Source: Planctomycetales bacterium (GTDB lineage: Bacteria; Planctomycetota; Planctomycetia; Planctomycetales; Planctomycetaceae). From it: 64,000 nucleotides of DNA. The stretch is taken from NCBI GenBank assembly GCA_028285345.1, contig JANQPT010000041.1, positions 279,519 to 343,518 on the forward strand, in the 5' to 3' direction. The position numbers and the translations under genes are program-made. This document shows, in pieces, positions 37,518 to 46,436 of this stretch (within the stretch, counting starts at the first letter, position 1; each line of letters starts with the position of its first letter). A model generated the notes under the pieces. It was not told where the DNA came from and did no database searches. It saw only the letters and a program-made list of their open reading frames with translations.

Positions 37518-39806
37518 ATGAGATGCTTGAGAGCTTTACTTATTGCCGTATTCATGTTGGGAACAGCTTTCCCAAGCTTTGCACAAGAGAAGGCCCAAGA
37601 GTTCAGAGGTAAGATCGCCAGGCGTTACGAAGATTCCGAAGAATGGTGGCCCAAGAAGGCGCGCCCACCTCAGGGTGCTCCAAACGTGATTATCTTCCTC
37701 CTCGACGACGTCGGATTTGCACAAATTCAATCATTCGGAGGACTCATTGAAACGCCCAACATCGATAAGCTCGCGGCCGGTGGCCTGCGTTACAATAATT
37801 TCCACACCACGGCCCTTTGCTCGCCTTCCCGCGCGACGTTAATGGCGGGACGCAATCCGCACAAAATTGGTCTCGGCTCTCACGCACTGACCGCAATGGG
37901 TTTTCCAGGCTACAACGCGATGGTTCCACCGACTGCAAAATCCGTGGCCAACTACCTGCAGGCGAGCGGTTATGTCAATTATGCGTTGGGCAAGTGGGAC
38001 CACACACCTCTGTACGAAGTTTCGCAAATCGGCCCTTTTCACCGTTGGCCCAGCCACGAAGGGTTTGATCACTCCTACTGTTTCATGGCGGCCGACGTTC
38101 ACCAGTTTATTCCCGTCATGTGGGACGATCACCATCCTGAACCTTATCGCAAGGCACATCATTTAGATCAAGATCTTGCTGATCGCGCAATCGAATGGAT
38201 AACAGGCCACAAATCACTCGATAAAGAACTTCCGTTCATGATGTTGTGGGCGTCAGGCTCGATGCACTCTCCGCATCACGCTCCCGACGAATATCTCAAC
38301 AAATATCGAGGTCAATTCGATATGGGTTGGGACAACGCCCGCGAGATGATCTTGGCCAATCAAAAGAAACTGGGAATCGTCCCGGAAAATACAAAACTGA
38401 CGACTCGTATCAATAACATCCCCGCTTGGGACTCGCTCAACGATGAAGAGCGGAAACTGTATTCGCGGCAAATGGAGGTCTTTGCCGCTCAAATGGAGCA
38501 CGTCGATCACCAAATTGGTCGCGTCGTTGACACGCTCAAGCGTATCGGCGAGTTCGACAACACACTGATATTTGTAACATCAGATAACGGGGCCAGCGGT
38601 GAAGGCGGACTTGCGGGAACGTTCAATGAGACGTATGTACTCAATGGCTTGCAGACGCCATATGAAGCCAACATTCGCAATCTGGATCGCTGGGGTCAGT
38701 GGGACACGTATCCCCACTACCACGCTGGTTGGGCCATGGCAGGAAACACACCATTTCGCTACTTCAAGCAGAGCGAGCACAGGGGCGGGCAGCATGACGC
38801 CTTGGTTGTACACTGGCCAGATGGCATCAAAGCCAAGGGTGAAATTCGCTCGCAATATCACCACATCAGCGACATTGCACCCACGATCGCGGCAGCCGCC
38901 AAAATCGAAGTCCCCAAGACTTATGCCGGCGTGAAGCAACAGCCTTTCACCGGTGTTCCAATGAACTATTGCTTTGACGCTGCTGATGCCCCAAACGCGA
39001 AGAAACGTCAATACTATGAAATGTTTGGCAACCGCGCTATCTGGGCAGACGGGTGGAAAGCCGTGACCTTGCACGCCAATCGCATGCCTTGGGAGTTGAA
39101 CAAAGTCGCATCATTCGATGACGACGAATGGGAGCTCTATCATGTTGCGAATGACTTTTCAGAAAGCACCAACCTGGCAAAAACACATCCCCAAAAGCTG
39201 GAAGAATTGAAGAAAGCCTTTGACGAGGAAGCCTGGGCGAATGACGTCTATCCACTCTACGACGACATGATCAAGCGGATGGCGAAGGTCAACGATGTGC
39301 TGTTTGGCGATCGCAAGGAATTCATCTATTTCGCACCCGGCGCCGTCCGCATCGCGGAGAAAGCGTCTGCTCCGGTGAAGAACCGCTCCCACAAGATTGA
39401 AACGACCATCAATCTCAAGGGTGATGAACAAGGGGTGATCGTCTCTTGCGGCGGGATGACCGGCGGGTACACGATGTACATCAAGGACGGCAAGCTCCAC
39501 TTCGATTACAATTACTTGGATGGAGTCCATTACCACTTGACCTCAAATCCACTACCCAAGGGTAGGACGGATTTGATGTTCAAGTTCACCAAGACGAAAG
39601 AGTTTGGTGGGACTGGCGAACTGTACATCAACGGCAAAAGACAGGCTAAGGCCGATATGCCTAAGATGCACATCAGCACATATTCGCTCGCCGAGACGTT
39701 CGATGTAGGCCGCGACAATGGCACCCAAGTCGACAAGGCTTATGAAGGCGATCCATTTCCATTTAAGGGCGACCTTGATCGAGTCAAGATCACGCTGACT
39801 GACTAG
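37518..39806 (+). CDS. Exported arylsulfatase, formylglycine type
   Basis: 762 residues. Signal peptide at 1-22 (LLIAVFMLGTAFPSFA). Metal Asp63 and Asp64 (IIFLLDDVG) and the C-x-P-x-R motif CSPSRATLMAG place the formylglycine precursor at Cys101 with Arg105. FVTSDNGASGEGG is the later metal motif. The usual GKWH catalytic stretch reads GKWDHTP. The last 130 residues form a beta-sandwich-like sugar-binding domain (YINGKRQAKADMP). It removes sulfate esters, probably from algal polysaccharide, in the periplasm; it needs a formylglycine-generating enzyme encoded elsewhere. A good terminator follows. GC is lower than in neighbours, suggesting acquisition. Confidence 0.9.
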   Translation: MRCLRALLIAVFMLGTAFPSFAQEKAQEFRGKIARRYEDSEEWWPKKARPPQGAPNVIIFLLDDVGFAQIQSFGGLIETPNIDKLAAGGLRYNNFHTTALCSPSRATLMAGRNPHKIGLGSHALTAMGFPGYNAMVPPTAKSVANYLQASGYVNYALGKWDHTPLYEVSQIGPFHRWPSHEGFDHSYCFMAADVHQFIPVMWDDHHPEPYRKAHHLDQDLADRAIEWITGHKSLDKELPFMMLWASGSMHSPHHAPDEYLNKYRGQFDMGWDNAREMILANQKKLGIVPENTKLTTRINNIPAWDSLNDEERKLYSRQMEVFAAQMEHVDHQIGRVVDTLKRIGEFDNTLIFVTSDNGASGEGGLAGTFNETYVLNGLQTPYEANIRNLDRWGQWDTYPHYHAGWAMAGNTPFRYFKQSEHRGGQHDALVVHWPDGIKAKGEIRSQYHHISDIAPTIAAAAKIEVPKTYAGVKQQPFTGVPMNYCFDAADAPNAKKRQYYEMFGNRAIWADGWKAVTLHANRMPWELNKVASFDDDEWELYHVANDFSESTNLAKTHPQKLEELKKAFDEEAWANDVYPLYDDMIKRMAKVNDVLFGDRKEFIYFAPGAVRIAEKASAPVKNRSHKIETTINLKGDEQGVIVSCGGMTGGYTMYIKDGKLHFDYNYLDGVHYHLTSNPLPKGRTDLMFKFTKTKEFGGTGELYINGKRQAKADMPKMHISTYSLAETFDVGRDNGTQVDKAYEGDPFPFKGDLDRVKITLTD

Positions 39807-39830
39807 TGCACACGACACCCATCCAAGATT

Positions 39831-39872
39831 CGCCCTCCACGGATCCCACGTGGAGGGCGATGTTTCGTTTTT
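39831..39872 (+). terminator. Intrinsic terminator of the sulfatase gene
   Basis: CGCCCTCCACG and CGTGGAGGGCG form a perfect 11-bp stem around a 7-base loop, and ATGTTTCGTTTTT follows. It sits 25 bases after the sulfatase stop and is the clearest terminator in the window. Confidence 0.85.
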
Positions 39873-40162
39873 GACGGGTGTCGATTCAACTTCTCAGAAT
39901 TCTGAAGATTTTCGAGTCACCGACAGCATCCTGTTGAAATCTCCGTACGCCGCCCCCTGTTTCCCGTCGAGCGCTGAACCTGCCAGCGCCACGGTCCTCA
40001 ACGCGACCCGCCGCAAATCTCCCCAGATCGTACGTGCAACCAACTAACGCCCCCACCATCCACGTTTGACACCGGACGTCAATTCGGGACTCGTTTTGTT
40101 CGCGCTGCGGGCTGGCCAGCTTCTGTCAGTCAATGACGACGCCAACCGCGCCAGGAGTTCGA
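39873..40162. other. Gap between sulfatase terminator and membrane protein
   Basis: Nothing supported. Part of 39940-39980 resembles the tail of the M81 gene region in wording (ccccctgtttcccgtcgagcgctgaacc against the M81 end at about 36797), perhaps a short duplicated scrap. Confidence 0.3.
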
Positions 40163-41002
40163 TCAACTGTGCGAACCAGCTGCGGCTCGACTTATCAGTA
40201 TGAAGATCAGCACAATCACCACGGCCAAGGGAATCATATAAACGGATTGAAAGATGCGAGCCGGGGTGATCTTGCCGCACATGCCGCGTCCCCAACTCAG
40301 AAAACCAATCGATTCGCCGGGCGCGTCGCAGGAGTCGCTCAACAAAACTCCCAACGCGGCAAGGTCGTTCAGTGCCGTCCGTTCATGACCGCGCCACTCG
40401 TCGGTTTCCAACAGTACGACTTCGCGATCATGCACGTTGATCTCTAAGCGGACCCGGAACGAGGGAACTCTGGCGGGAGGTCCTGAACTCTGTTTGAGGG
40501 ATTCCTGCCAACGAATGCCCCGCAGCGAAATTCGCGCAACGTTGGAAAAACCGCAATGTCCGGACTTGCTGCCAACTTCCCAATGAATGGTTCGACTCTT
40601 GAAATCGATGACGACGTGCCGCTGTTTCTTGATACCGGTGAAGTAGATGACGAGTCCCACGACCGCACCGCCGACGGTTCCGCCGGTGAGCGCCGTATAC
40701 CATCGCAGAGGAAAATCTTCATCCAGGCAGAACAGCACGCCAATCAGACCGCCGAAAAACGCGCAGGCCGCAGTCACATACGTGGCTGGATGGACATGGA
40801 ATTCACCTGCGGGGCGTCCGAGCACTTCCGCTTTGACCGGCATTTCACCGATCGGCTGAGTGTTCCATTCAAGCCGAACACCCGGCTCGTAACTGAATTG
40901 CTCCGCACGGCATGCATCGCGGAGCCGGTCGAGATTGAAGTCGACCTCAGCGTCGGCAGGCAACCCAGCGAACTTCACTATGTCCGGCCTTTCTTTCCAC
41001 AT
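40163..41002 (-). CDS. Small membrane protein of unknown function
   Basis: 279 residues, ATG at 41002. A soluble N-terminal part (1-75) is followed by two adjacent membrane helices (about 77-92, VTAACAFFGGLIGVLF, and 103-121, LTGGTVGGAVVGLVIYFTG). A beta-rich middle comes next (RHVVIDFKSRTIHWEVG) and a C-terminal helix (about 252-270, MIPLAVVIVLIFILI). The layout is like other bacterial proteins with a membrane hairpin and PH-like surroundings, but I do not recognise a family. No near neighbour on the same strand; tandem hairpins lie just upstream. Confidence 0.6.
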   Translation of the reverse strand: MWKERPDIVKFAGLPADAEVDFNLDRLRDACRAEQFSYEPGVRLEWNTQPIGEMPVKAEVLGRPAGEFHVHPATYVTAACAFFGGLIGVLFCLDEDFPLRWYTALTGGTVGGAVVGLVIYFTGIKKQRHVVIDFKSRTIHWEVGSKSGHCGFSNVARISLRGIRWQESLKQSSGPPARVPSFRVRLEINVHDREVVLLETDEWRGHERTALNDLAALGVLLSDSCDAPGESIGFLSWGRGMCGKITPARIFQSVYMIPLAVVIVLIFILISRAAAGSHS

Positions 41003-41394
41003 TCGGTCGCGAGAGTGCAGACCCTAAACTTGGGACGATTCAGCAATTCGGGGCATTCGTGTGAAATCGGTTGAAAGTCTCACGGTGCAACAACCGTGAG
41101 CAACTGAAGTTGCATGACCAAACGAAGTTCGCATGAATATCACAACCCCTCACGCTTACGAATGTCTGTTGACGGACCGCCACATTGGTGAGCGTCGGTG
41201 ATCCCGGTCGGGAGTTCGACCACAGCAATCACGCCGAATTCCTGTCTACCATCTGGATTCAAGAGAAGGCAGGTCATCAGGATATAGTCTTGCAAAAAAA
41301 TTCGTCAGGACCGGGTTCATCGGGCCGCAGCCGAAAAACATCGTCTACAGAAACCGCTTGACCGGCGGATCCAATGCATCAATTGGTTGACAGC
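41003..41394. other. Gap with tandem hairpins
   Basis: No gene supported. Contains CTCACGGT-6-ACCGTGAG (41079-41100) directly followed by GCAAC-TGAA-GTTGC (41100-41113). They lie about 80 bases upstream of the membrane protein gene, on its 5' side. Confidence 0.4.
41079..41113. promoter_or_regulatory. Two adjacent small hairpins
   Basis: An 8-bp perfect stem with a 6-base loop is followed at once by a 5-bp stem with a TGAA tetraloop. They sit in the 5' region of the leftward membrane protein gene. No T-run on either side, so an operator or an mRNA leader element is likelier than a terminator. Confidence 0.3.
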
Positions 41395-41970
41395 CTATCG
41401 GCACAGAATACCTGTAAGTTTTGCAAGACGTTCACGTTCAACGCTCGCGCAAACCAGAGCAACGTAGTGCTCAAGGTCTCGCTGCCCCTCGAGCACCGCA
41501 ACCAAGAAATCGTCCGGAAGATTCAGGTCTTGGAAGTCACCGGTACTCTCCTGGGCCTGAGCAGTGAGCTTTCGGCACACACGAGCCATCATCTCGTCGT
41601 GCACGTCGACTAATTCATCCCAGTCCGATTTGGATGCGTCGGTCATTGCATCAGTTAGTCTTGCATATAAGGGTTTCATTGCATCGCAGGCATCGTCCAG
41701 TACGGGCCAGCGCCAATCGGGTGGCGCCCATTGAGTCGTCGATGCCGAATCTTTAACGTCGCAACTTGTTACAAATGATTCGGCGTTGATTGCGAGGGCC
41801 GGAGCAAGGATTTGGCTGTAGTCAGAATAGAACAAGTGAAACGCGGCGGCGTAGAAAGACTCCGTTGGGTGGGCGCGGATCACGGCACCTATCGCGCGCG
41901 GGCCCGCCGATAGCCATCCTTGTTCGATTTCATCAAGTGAAACACGTGTCTTCACACGCAACTTAGCCAT
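41395..41970 (-). CDS. DUF4303-like protein
   Basis: 191 residues, ATG at 41970. FYAAAFHLFYSDYSQILAPALAINAE and PPDWRWPVLDDACDAMKPLYARLTD match what I recall of DUF4303, a family often found beside SMI1/KNR4 proteins and thought to belong to toxin-immunity loci. No leader or membrane helices. The SMI1/KNR4 gene lies 186 bases upstream on the same strand. No toxin gene lies nearby. Family assignment is by memory of pattern only. Confidence 0.5.
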   Translation of the reverse strand: MAKLRVKTRVSLDEIEQGWLSAGPRAIGAVIRAHPTESFYAAAFHLFYSDYSQILAPALAINAESFVTSCDVKDSASTTQWAPPDWRWPVLDDACDAMKPLYARLTDAMTDASKSDWDELVDVHDEMMARVCRKLTAQAQESTGDFQDLNLPDDFLVAVLEGQRDLEHYVALVCASVERERLAKLTGILCR

Positions 41971-42156
41971 AATATGTCATCTTATGCCAATTGGGTGCCA
42001 GCTTGCAGCCACTCGACGCTCGCAAGTCGTATTCTAGCAATCATATTATCGTGCTCCACAAATCTCGCAGCGTCAAAGGCTATTTTCGCGTTGCCCTCAC
42101 CTGGCCGGCCACAACTCGGCTGCAGGCAATTGTTATCTTGCCGCTATCGCGACGCG

Positions 42157-42768
42157 TCACCAGAGCTGCCACCAACGACGTTTTCGATTGTACGACTGAT
42201 CTGCCGGTGTTTGGACGGAAGAGTCGAGCTTTGAATCGAATACTCGCAACTCCTCAACAATCCACTCATCAAATGTGTTCGCTTCGAGTTCCCAGATGTC
42301 CTCGTTCGGTTCATCGTCCGGAGTTTGCTCGTGGAATTCATTACCGTCCCATCGATAAACGGCGAAATCAGCGTCCGTACAGTCGATACAGGAACACATT
42401 GAACACCCTCGATCGCAAATGACGACGAATTGCTCCCACCATGGAAGTAAGCTGGCCATCGCCCTGGAGCTTGAAACGATGTCTTGGCCGTTCTTCGTAT
42501 CATAACCACCGGGAAGTCCGAGCAAGCCGGGCCCCAGGAGTTGCCCGCCGTTGCCAACTTCGCGGTAGATCGCTTTCAGCAGCGGAGGGAGAGCGAATCC
42601 AAGCTCCGACTCTGTCGCGATGATCAATTCGGGAGATGCGGTCGGAAAGAGATACGACTCTGGGTCATGCCACCAATCGAATAAACCGTTGTCAGCAATC
42701 GGGCTCGCAGCAGCCGCTTGGGCTTTCAGTCGCTCGATTATGTCGTCGTGCGACGGGTCGTCAGTCAT
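42157..42768 (-). CDS. SMI1/KNR4-family protein
   Basis: 203 residues, ATG at 42768. The core pattern is clear: PTASPELIIATESELGFALPPLLKAIYREVGNGGQLLGPGLLGLPGG, then WWEQFVVICDRGCSMCSCIDC and FDEWIVEEL. Members bind protein partners and often act as immunity proteins in polymorphic-toxin or contact-dependent inhibition systems. Four cysteines cluster in CDRGCSMCSCIDC, which may bind a metal. Basic Trp-rich end (RKRRWWQLW). No toxin seen; with the DUF4303-like gene downstream it forms an orphan pair. Confidence 0.7.
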   Translation of the reverse strand: MTDDPSHDDIIERLKAQAAAASPIADNGLFDWWHDPESYLFPTASPELIIATESELGFALPPLLKAIYREVGNGGQLLGPGLLGLPGGYDTKNGQDIVSSSRAMASLLPWWEQFVVICDRGCSMCSCIDCTDADFAVYRWDGNEFHEQTPDDEPNEDIWELEANTFDEWIVEELRVFDSKLDSSVQTPADQSYNRKRRWWQLW

Positions 42769-43351
42769 TCTGGGTGACCCTCGCTATTGCAACATAACAA
42801 GTATTCGATCAGCGAAGTGCGGTAGAGTTTTTCCGAACTTCGACGGTGTAGTATGAACTGGTCAACTTTGACTTGTCAAACTGAAAGTCGAGTTGCGACG
42901 GAGCGCTATTCGGATTTCGTTGCAACTTTGCACAACGCCCCCATGCGAAGCCGCAGTCTTCACAATCGAAGATTTACAGCGACCTCATTCCGGCCAATCC
43001 TAGAATTCTCGACCAAGCGGCCGTCCCTCACACTCGCCTCACTTACATCATCCGCCTGCTATAGCAGATTCTCGTCCTACACTGCAGTAAGTTCCGCCGC
43101 CCACAGTCACGGTTGGATTAGTACGCACTCGCGTGATAGCGCCGCACACCCGACCAACGTCGACCACAAAAACTTCTGGCAGTCGAATCCGCCACGTGGT
43201 ACAACATCAAAGCATCCGGCAACCGCTCCCGTCACAGAAACAGGTCGACGCGTTGTCTCGACCGGCCGCAAGCCCATTAAACTGCACCACTCACCAACCA
43301 CCGAAGATTCAAGCCTGCTAGAATCGGGTCGCACGCAATGAAAGGCAAAAC
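42769..43351. other. 580-base gap
   Basis: A 162-codon plus-strand frame (42853-43341) is Ser/Thr/Arg-rich, lacks a ribosome site and shows no motif; I do not count it as a gene. No strong hairpin or tRNA seen. The last bases carry the AAAGG ribosome site of the monooxygenase. Confidence 0.5.
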
Positions 43352-44959
43352 ATGACAGCCGAAAGCGCTCCGGTGTTGGTCGTCGGGGGGCGTACCACCG
43401 GCTTGATGATGGCTGCGGAACTGGCCCGCCACGGCGTGAACGTTCGCATCATCGACAAGTCGCCGGAGATCGACCCGCATTCGCGCGCGACCTACTTACG
43501 TGCACGCACTTTGGAGATCCTGCATGGACTGGGCCTGGCGGAGGAGATTGTCGCCAAGGGCCAGCCTCTCAAGGCAATCGGACTGTATGCCAACGGCGAG
43601 CATGTGGACACGACGCCTGATCTCCCCGTCGATTCTCCGTTCCCCTGGGGGGCGGCATTTGCCCAGTGCAAGACCGAAGCCATCCTCGAACGGCACCTCG
43701 ACCGCCTCGGCGTCGAAGTCGAACGCAACACGGTTCTGCTGACGTTCGAGCAGTCGCCCGACGGCGCGATCGCGACGATAAAGCGGTCCGATGATTCCGA
43801 GGAGACGATCACCACCCCCTGGATCATCGGCTGCGACGGCGCTCACAGCACGACCCGGCATGGAATCGACGAAGCTTTTCCCGGCGAAGTCGACCCCATT
43901 CCCTACTTCATTGCCGACGTGCGTGTCGAAGGCCCCATAAAGCCGGAGATCGCCTATCTCTGCTTGCACGAGAAAGGCGACATCTTCATGTTCTTGCTGG
44001 ATGAAGGCCGACGCCAAATCATCGCCACGCTGCCGAAAAACAGCCCGCGGACCGACCCTCCCACGCTGGAAGAGATGCAGCAACTCGTCGACGAACGCGG
44101 CTTCACCAATCTTCGCCTGTACGATCCGCGCTGGCTGACCCTGTACCACACCCACTACCGCCTCGCCCCCCACTATCGGCACGGGCGGGTCTTTCTCGCG
44201 GGCGACGCGGCTCACATTCACAGCGTAATCGGCGGCCAGGGCATGAACACCGGCATCCAGGACGCCCACAATCTGGCCTGGAAGCTCGCACTTGTGATGC
44301 GCGGCGTCGCGCCAAGTTGGTGGCTCGACACCTACGAGAGCGAACGCCGCCGAATTGCCGCGGATGTGATCGCTTGGACCAAAAAGGCCAACGACCAGCT
44401 CACGATCTTTGCCGAACTCAGCCCGATTGCACGCGAGCGATTCTCTGCGCACATGGTCGTCCCCGAGTGCGAACGCATGCCATTGCGTGAGCATCAAGAG
44501 GAAATCGATCTCGACTACCGTTCCTGCCCGCTCTGCATTGAACCCGACGACAAATTCGAGGCCGGCCCACACCCCGGCGCACGCGCCCCCGACGCGGCGC
44601 CGCTGACGATCGCGGGAAAAACAACCACATTCATCGAGGCGCTCGCCGCCCCATATCATCATCTGCTTCTATTCAGCGCGTCGGATACAGACCACATCGA
44701 GCCGGAATTGATCACGGCTGCCGAGAAGACACTTGACGCTCACAGCCACTGGCTACAGGTGTTTGTCGTCGGCTCAAACCAGAGCGAGTCTCAACTGCCG
44801 GATGGTGCAACACTTCTCGAAGATCCTCAATCAGCGCTGCGGCAACGCTATGGAGGCAACATCGCCCGGCTCTATCTCATCAGGCCCGACGGCTACGTCG
44901 CCTATCGCAGCCGCCGTTTCGATCGCATCGACGATTACGTGCAACGCGTGTTCAGTTGA
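43352..44959 (+). CDS. FAD-dependent aromatic monooxygenase (PheA/TfdB type)
   Basis: 535 residues, ATG with GAAAGG upstream. N-terminal dinucleotide fold VLVVGGRTTGLMMAAELARHG, then DSPFPWGAAFAQCKTEAILERHL, the DG-type motif (IIGCDGAHSTTRH) and the second FAD motif VFLAGDAAHIHSVIGGQGMNTGIQDAHNLAWKL. The last 130 residues are a thioredoxin-like domain as in phenol hydroxylases. It hydroxylates a phenol or related ring with NADPH and O2; the ring cannot be named. Odd: the FAD fingerprint G-x-G-x-x-G reads G-G-R-T-T-G, with Arg in place of the second Gly. Confidence 0.85.
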   Translation: MTAESAPVLVVGGRTTGLMMAAELARHGVNVRIIDKSPEIDPHSRATYLRARTLEILHGLGLAEEIVAKGQPLKAIGLYANGEHVDTTPDLPVDSPFPWGAAFAQCKTEAILERHLDRLGVEVERNTVLLTFEQSPDGAIATIKRSDDSEETITTPWIIGCDGAHSTTRHGIDEAFPGEVDPIPYFIADVRVEGPIKPEIAYLCLHEKGDIFMFLLDEGRRQIIATLPKNSPRTDPPTLEEMQQLVDERGFTNLRLYDPRWLTLYHTHYRLAPHYRHGRVFLAGDAAHIHSVIGGQGMNTGIQDAHNLAWKLALVMRGVAPSWWLDTYESERRRIAADVIAWTKKANDQLTIFAELSPIARERFSAHMVVPECERMPLREHQEEIDLDYRSCPLCIEPDDKFEAGPHPGARAPDAAPLTIAGKTTTFIEALAAPYHHLLLFSASDTDHIEPELITAAEKTLDAHSHWLQVFVVGSNQSESQLPDGATLLEDPQSALRQRYGGNIARLYLIRPDGYVAYRSRRFDRIDDYVQRVFS

Positions 44960-45024
44960 CGACGATTGTCGTTGGATACTCCTTCGCAGCTTGACAACTA
45001 AGCAGAAATGCCAGCGCGTTGGCC

Positions 45025-45912
45025 CTACAACGGCTTTCTACCTAACAGGCGACGCATTTTATCCGGGTTACGCTGCACAAAGATTGCCATGATCTTGCCC
45101 TCTTCGATATGCAACTGAATCGCGGTGGCCGGTTGGTCATCGACTTCTAACAACAGCCCAGGTGCGCCGTTGAACCAACGCGTACTTGAACGCACCGGCT
45201 CCCCTTTCGCTATCGAAGAAAAGACACGCAGCAAGAAGGTCTGCACTTTGTGGCGTCCCAGGAGCGGATAGGGCACCGCAGCGACCTTGCCACCGCCATC
45301 GGATCGCAGTTTCACTTCTTCCGCAAGGATATCTTGCAACGTTTCGGTATCACCCTCGTGAATCGCTCTGAGAAAAGCCTGTGTGATATCAGTCAATTCA
45401 ATGGAATTCAGTTTCGAACTCTTCCGAGCCTGTCGTACTCTCCGCCTCGCCCGCACGGCCAACTGCCTGCAGTTGGTCGGAGTCAGGTCGAGTGTGTCCG
45501 CGATTTCCGCGAAGCGGAAGTCGAAGATATCGTGCAACAGAAACACAGCGCGTTCCTTGGGGCTCAATGCGTGGAGTCCAACAAGCAACGCCATCGATAG
45601 CGTTTCGTCAAGAGAAGCCTGATCTTCCGGCTCGATGTACGGCTCAGGCAACCATTGCCCCGGGTATTTTTCAAGCTTCGACGATAATCGCTTCATGCGA
45701 TCCAAACAAATGCGAGTACAGACACGCGTTAACCAAGCTCTCGGATTCTCCAGCTCCTCACCGTCCGCTGATTGGAATCGCAGAAAGGTCTCTTGGACGA
45801 CTTCTTCGGCGTCGTGCACCGAGCCCAACATTCGGTAGGCCAGACCGATCAGGTGGCGTCTGTGCGTCTCAAAGTACTGTTCAATCATCGATGACGCTTT
45901 CTTGACGATCAT
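45025..45912 (-). CDS. ECF41 sigma factor with C-terminal SnoaL-like domain
   Basis: 295 residues from the ATG at 45912, which overlaps the stop of the upstream CMD gene as ATGA. Sigma region 2 lies at 10-75 (LIGLAYRMLGSVHDAEEVVQETF) and region 4 at about 105-165 (LSPKERAVFLLHDIFDFRFAEIADTL). All three ECF41 hallmarks are present: WLPEP at 87-91 in the linker, DGGGK at 205-209 and NPDK at 282-285 in the fused NTF2/SnoaL-like tail. ECF41 factors have no classical anti-sigma factor; the tail itself controls activity. Cotranscribed with its usual partner, and the promoter upstream has the ECF41 consensus. Confidence 0.93.
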   Translation of the reverse strand: MIVKKASSMIEQYFETHRRHLIGLAYRMLGSVHDAEEVVQETFLRFQSADGEELENPRAWLTRVCTRICLDRMKRLSSKLEKYPGQWLPEPYIEPEDQASLDETLSMALLVGLHALSPKERAVFLLHDIFDFRFAEIADTLDLTPTNCRQLAVRARRRVRQARKSSKLNSIELTDITQAFLRAIHEGDTETLQDILAEEVKLRSDGGGKVAAVPYPLLGRHKVQTFLLRVFSSIAKGEPVRSSTRWFNGAPGLLLEVDDQPATAIQLHIEEGKIMAIFVQRNPDKMRRLLGRKPL

Positions 45913-46436
45913 GGAGCTGTGCACGTCTGCATCAATAGTAGAGCTCGCTTGATGCCCGGATACATACGAACACCAACGATACAGGTCGCCAATTCGGCGA
46001 ACGCCTCCTTGCCGTAATGCTCTTCGATGCGCCGAGCGACCGCCTCGTCGACTGGTCCTGTTCGCAGGCAATCCCTGGTGTATTTGCGAACATCCTGCAG
46101 AATCGGTGGGAGCGTCTCAGGCGAATGAGACAGGGACGACAATATATCCTCCGATACTTCTGCTTCCCGAGCCAGTTTGAGATTCAGCTCCAAACATCCA
46201 CTGCAATCCTCCTGCTGCATGACCGTGATCGCAGCGGTAAAATGCACCTCCGCGGGAAGCTTCTGGTAATACGAAGCCATCGGTCTCAGGGCGTTGAACA
46301 GCTGTGACGCAACGGTCGAGCGATCGAAGAGATCCCTCATGTAACCCGCATCGTAGTCGTACGCGGATTCGAAGGCTGAGATTTGCCTAAACACTTCTGC
46401 CCGGCTCGCCGCCGCCTGCTCGATTGTACCCGTCAT
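45909..46436 (-). CDS. Carboxymuconolactone decarboxylase/AhpD-like protein, ECF41 partner
   Basis: 175 residues from the ATG at 46436, which has a very strong ribosome site (GGAGG, 8 bases upstream); the frame continues 63 codons back without one. EDCSGCLELN carries the redox Cys78 and Cys81 pair of the CMD/AhpD family. These proteins act as small peroxidases or decarboxylases and are the standard genomic partners of ECF41 sigma factors. First gene of the pair; overlaps the sigma gene by ATGA. Its own promoter fits ECF41 recognition, so the sigma factor probably drives this operon. Confidence 0.9.
   Translation of the reverse strand: MTGTIEQAAASRAEVFRQISAFESAYDYDAGYMRDLFDRSTVASQLFNALRPMASYYQKLPAEVHFTAAITVMQQEDCSGCLELNLKLAREAEVSEDILSSLSHSPETLPPILQDVRKYTRDCLRTGPVDEAVARRIEEHYGKEAFAELATCIVGVRMYPGIKRALLLMQTCTAP

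Noticed and set aside
42853..43341. 162-codon Ser/Thr-rich frame before the monooxygenase
   Set aside because: No ribosome site or motif, low complexity; would need conservation to be believed.
43496..44662. 388-codon minus-strand frame
   Set aside because: Antisense to the FAD monooxygenase, which has all its motifs; no ribosome site or domain.
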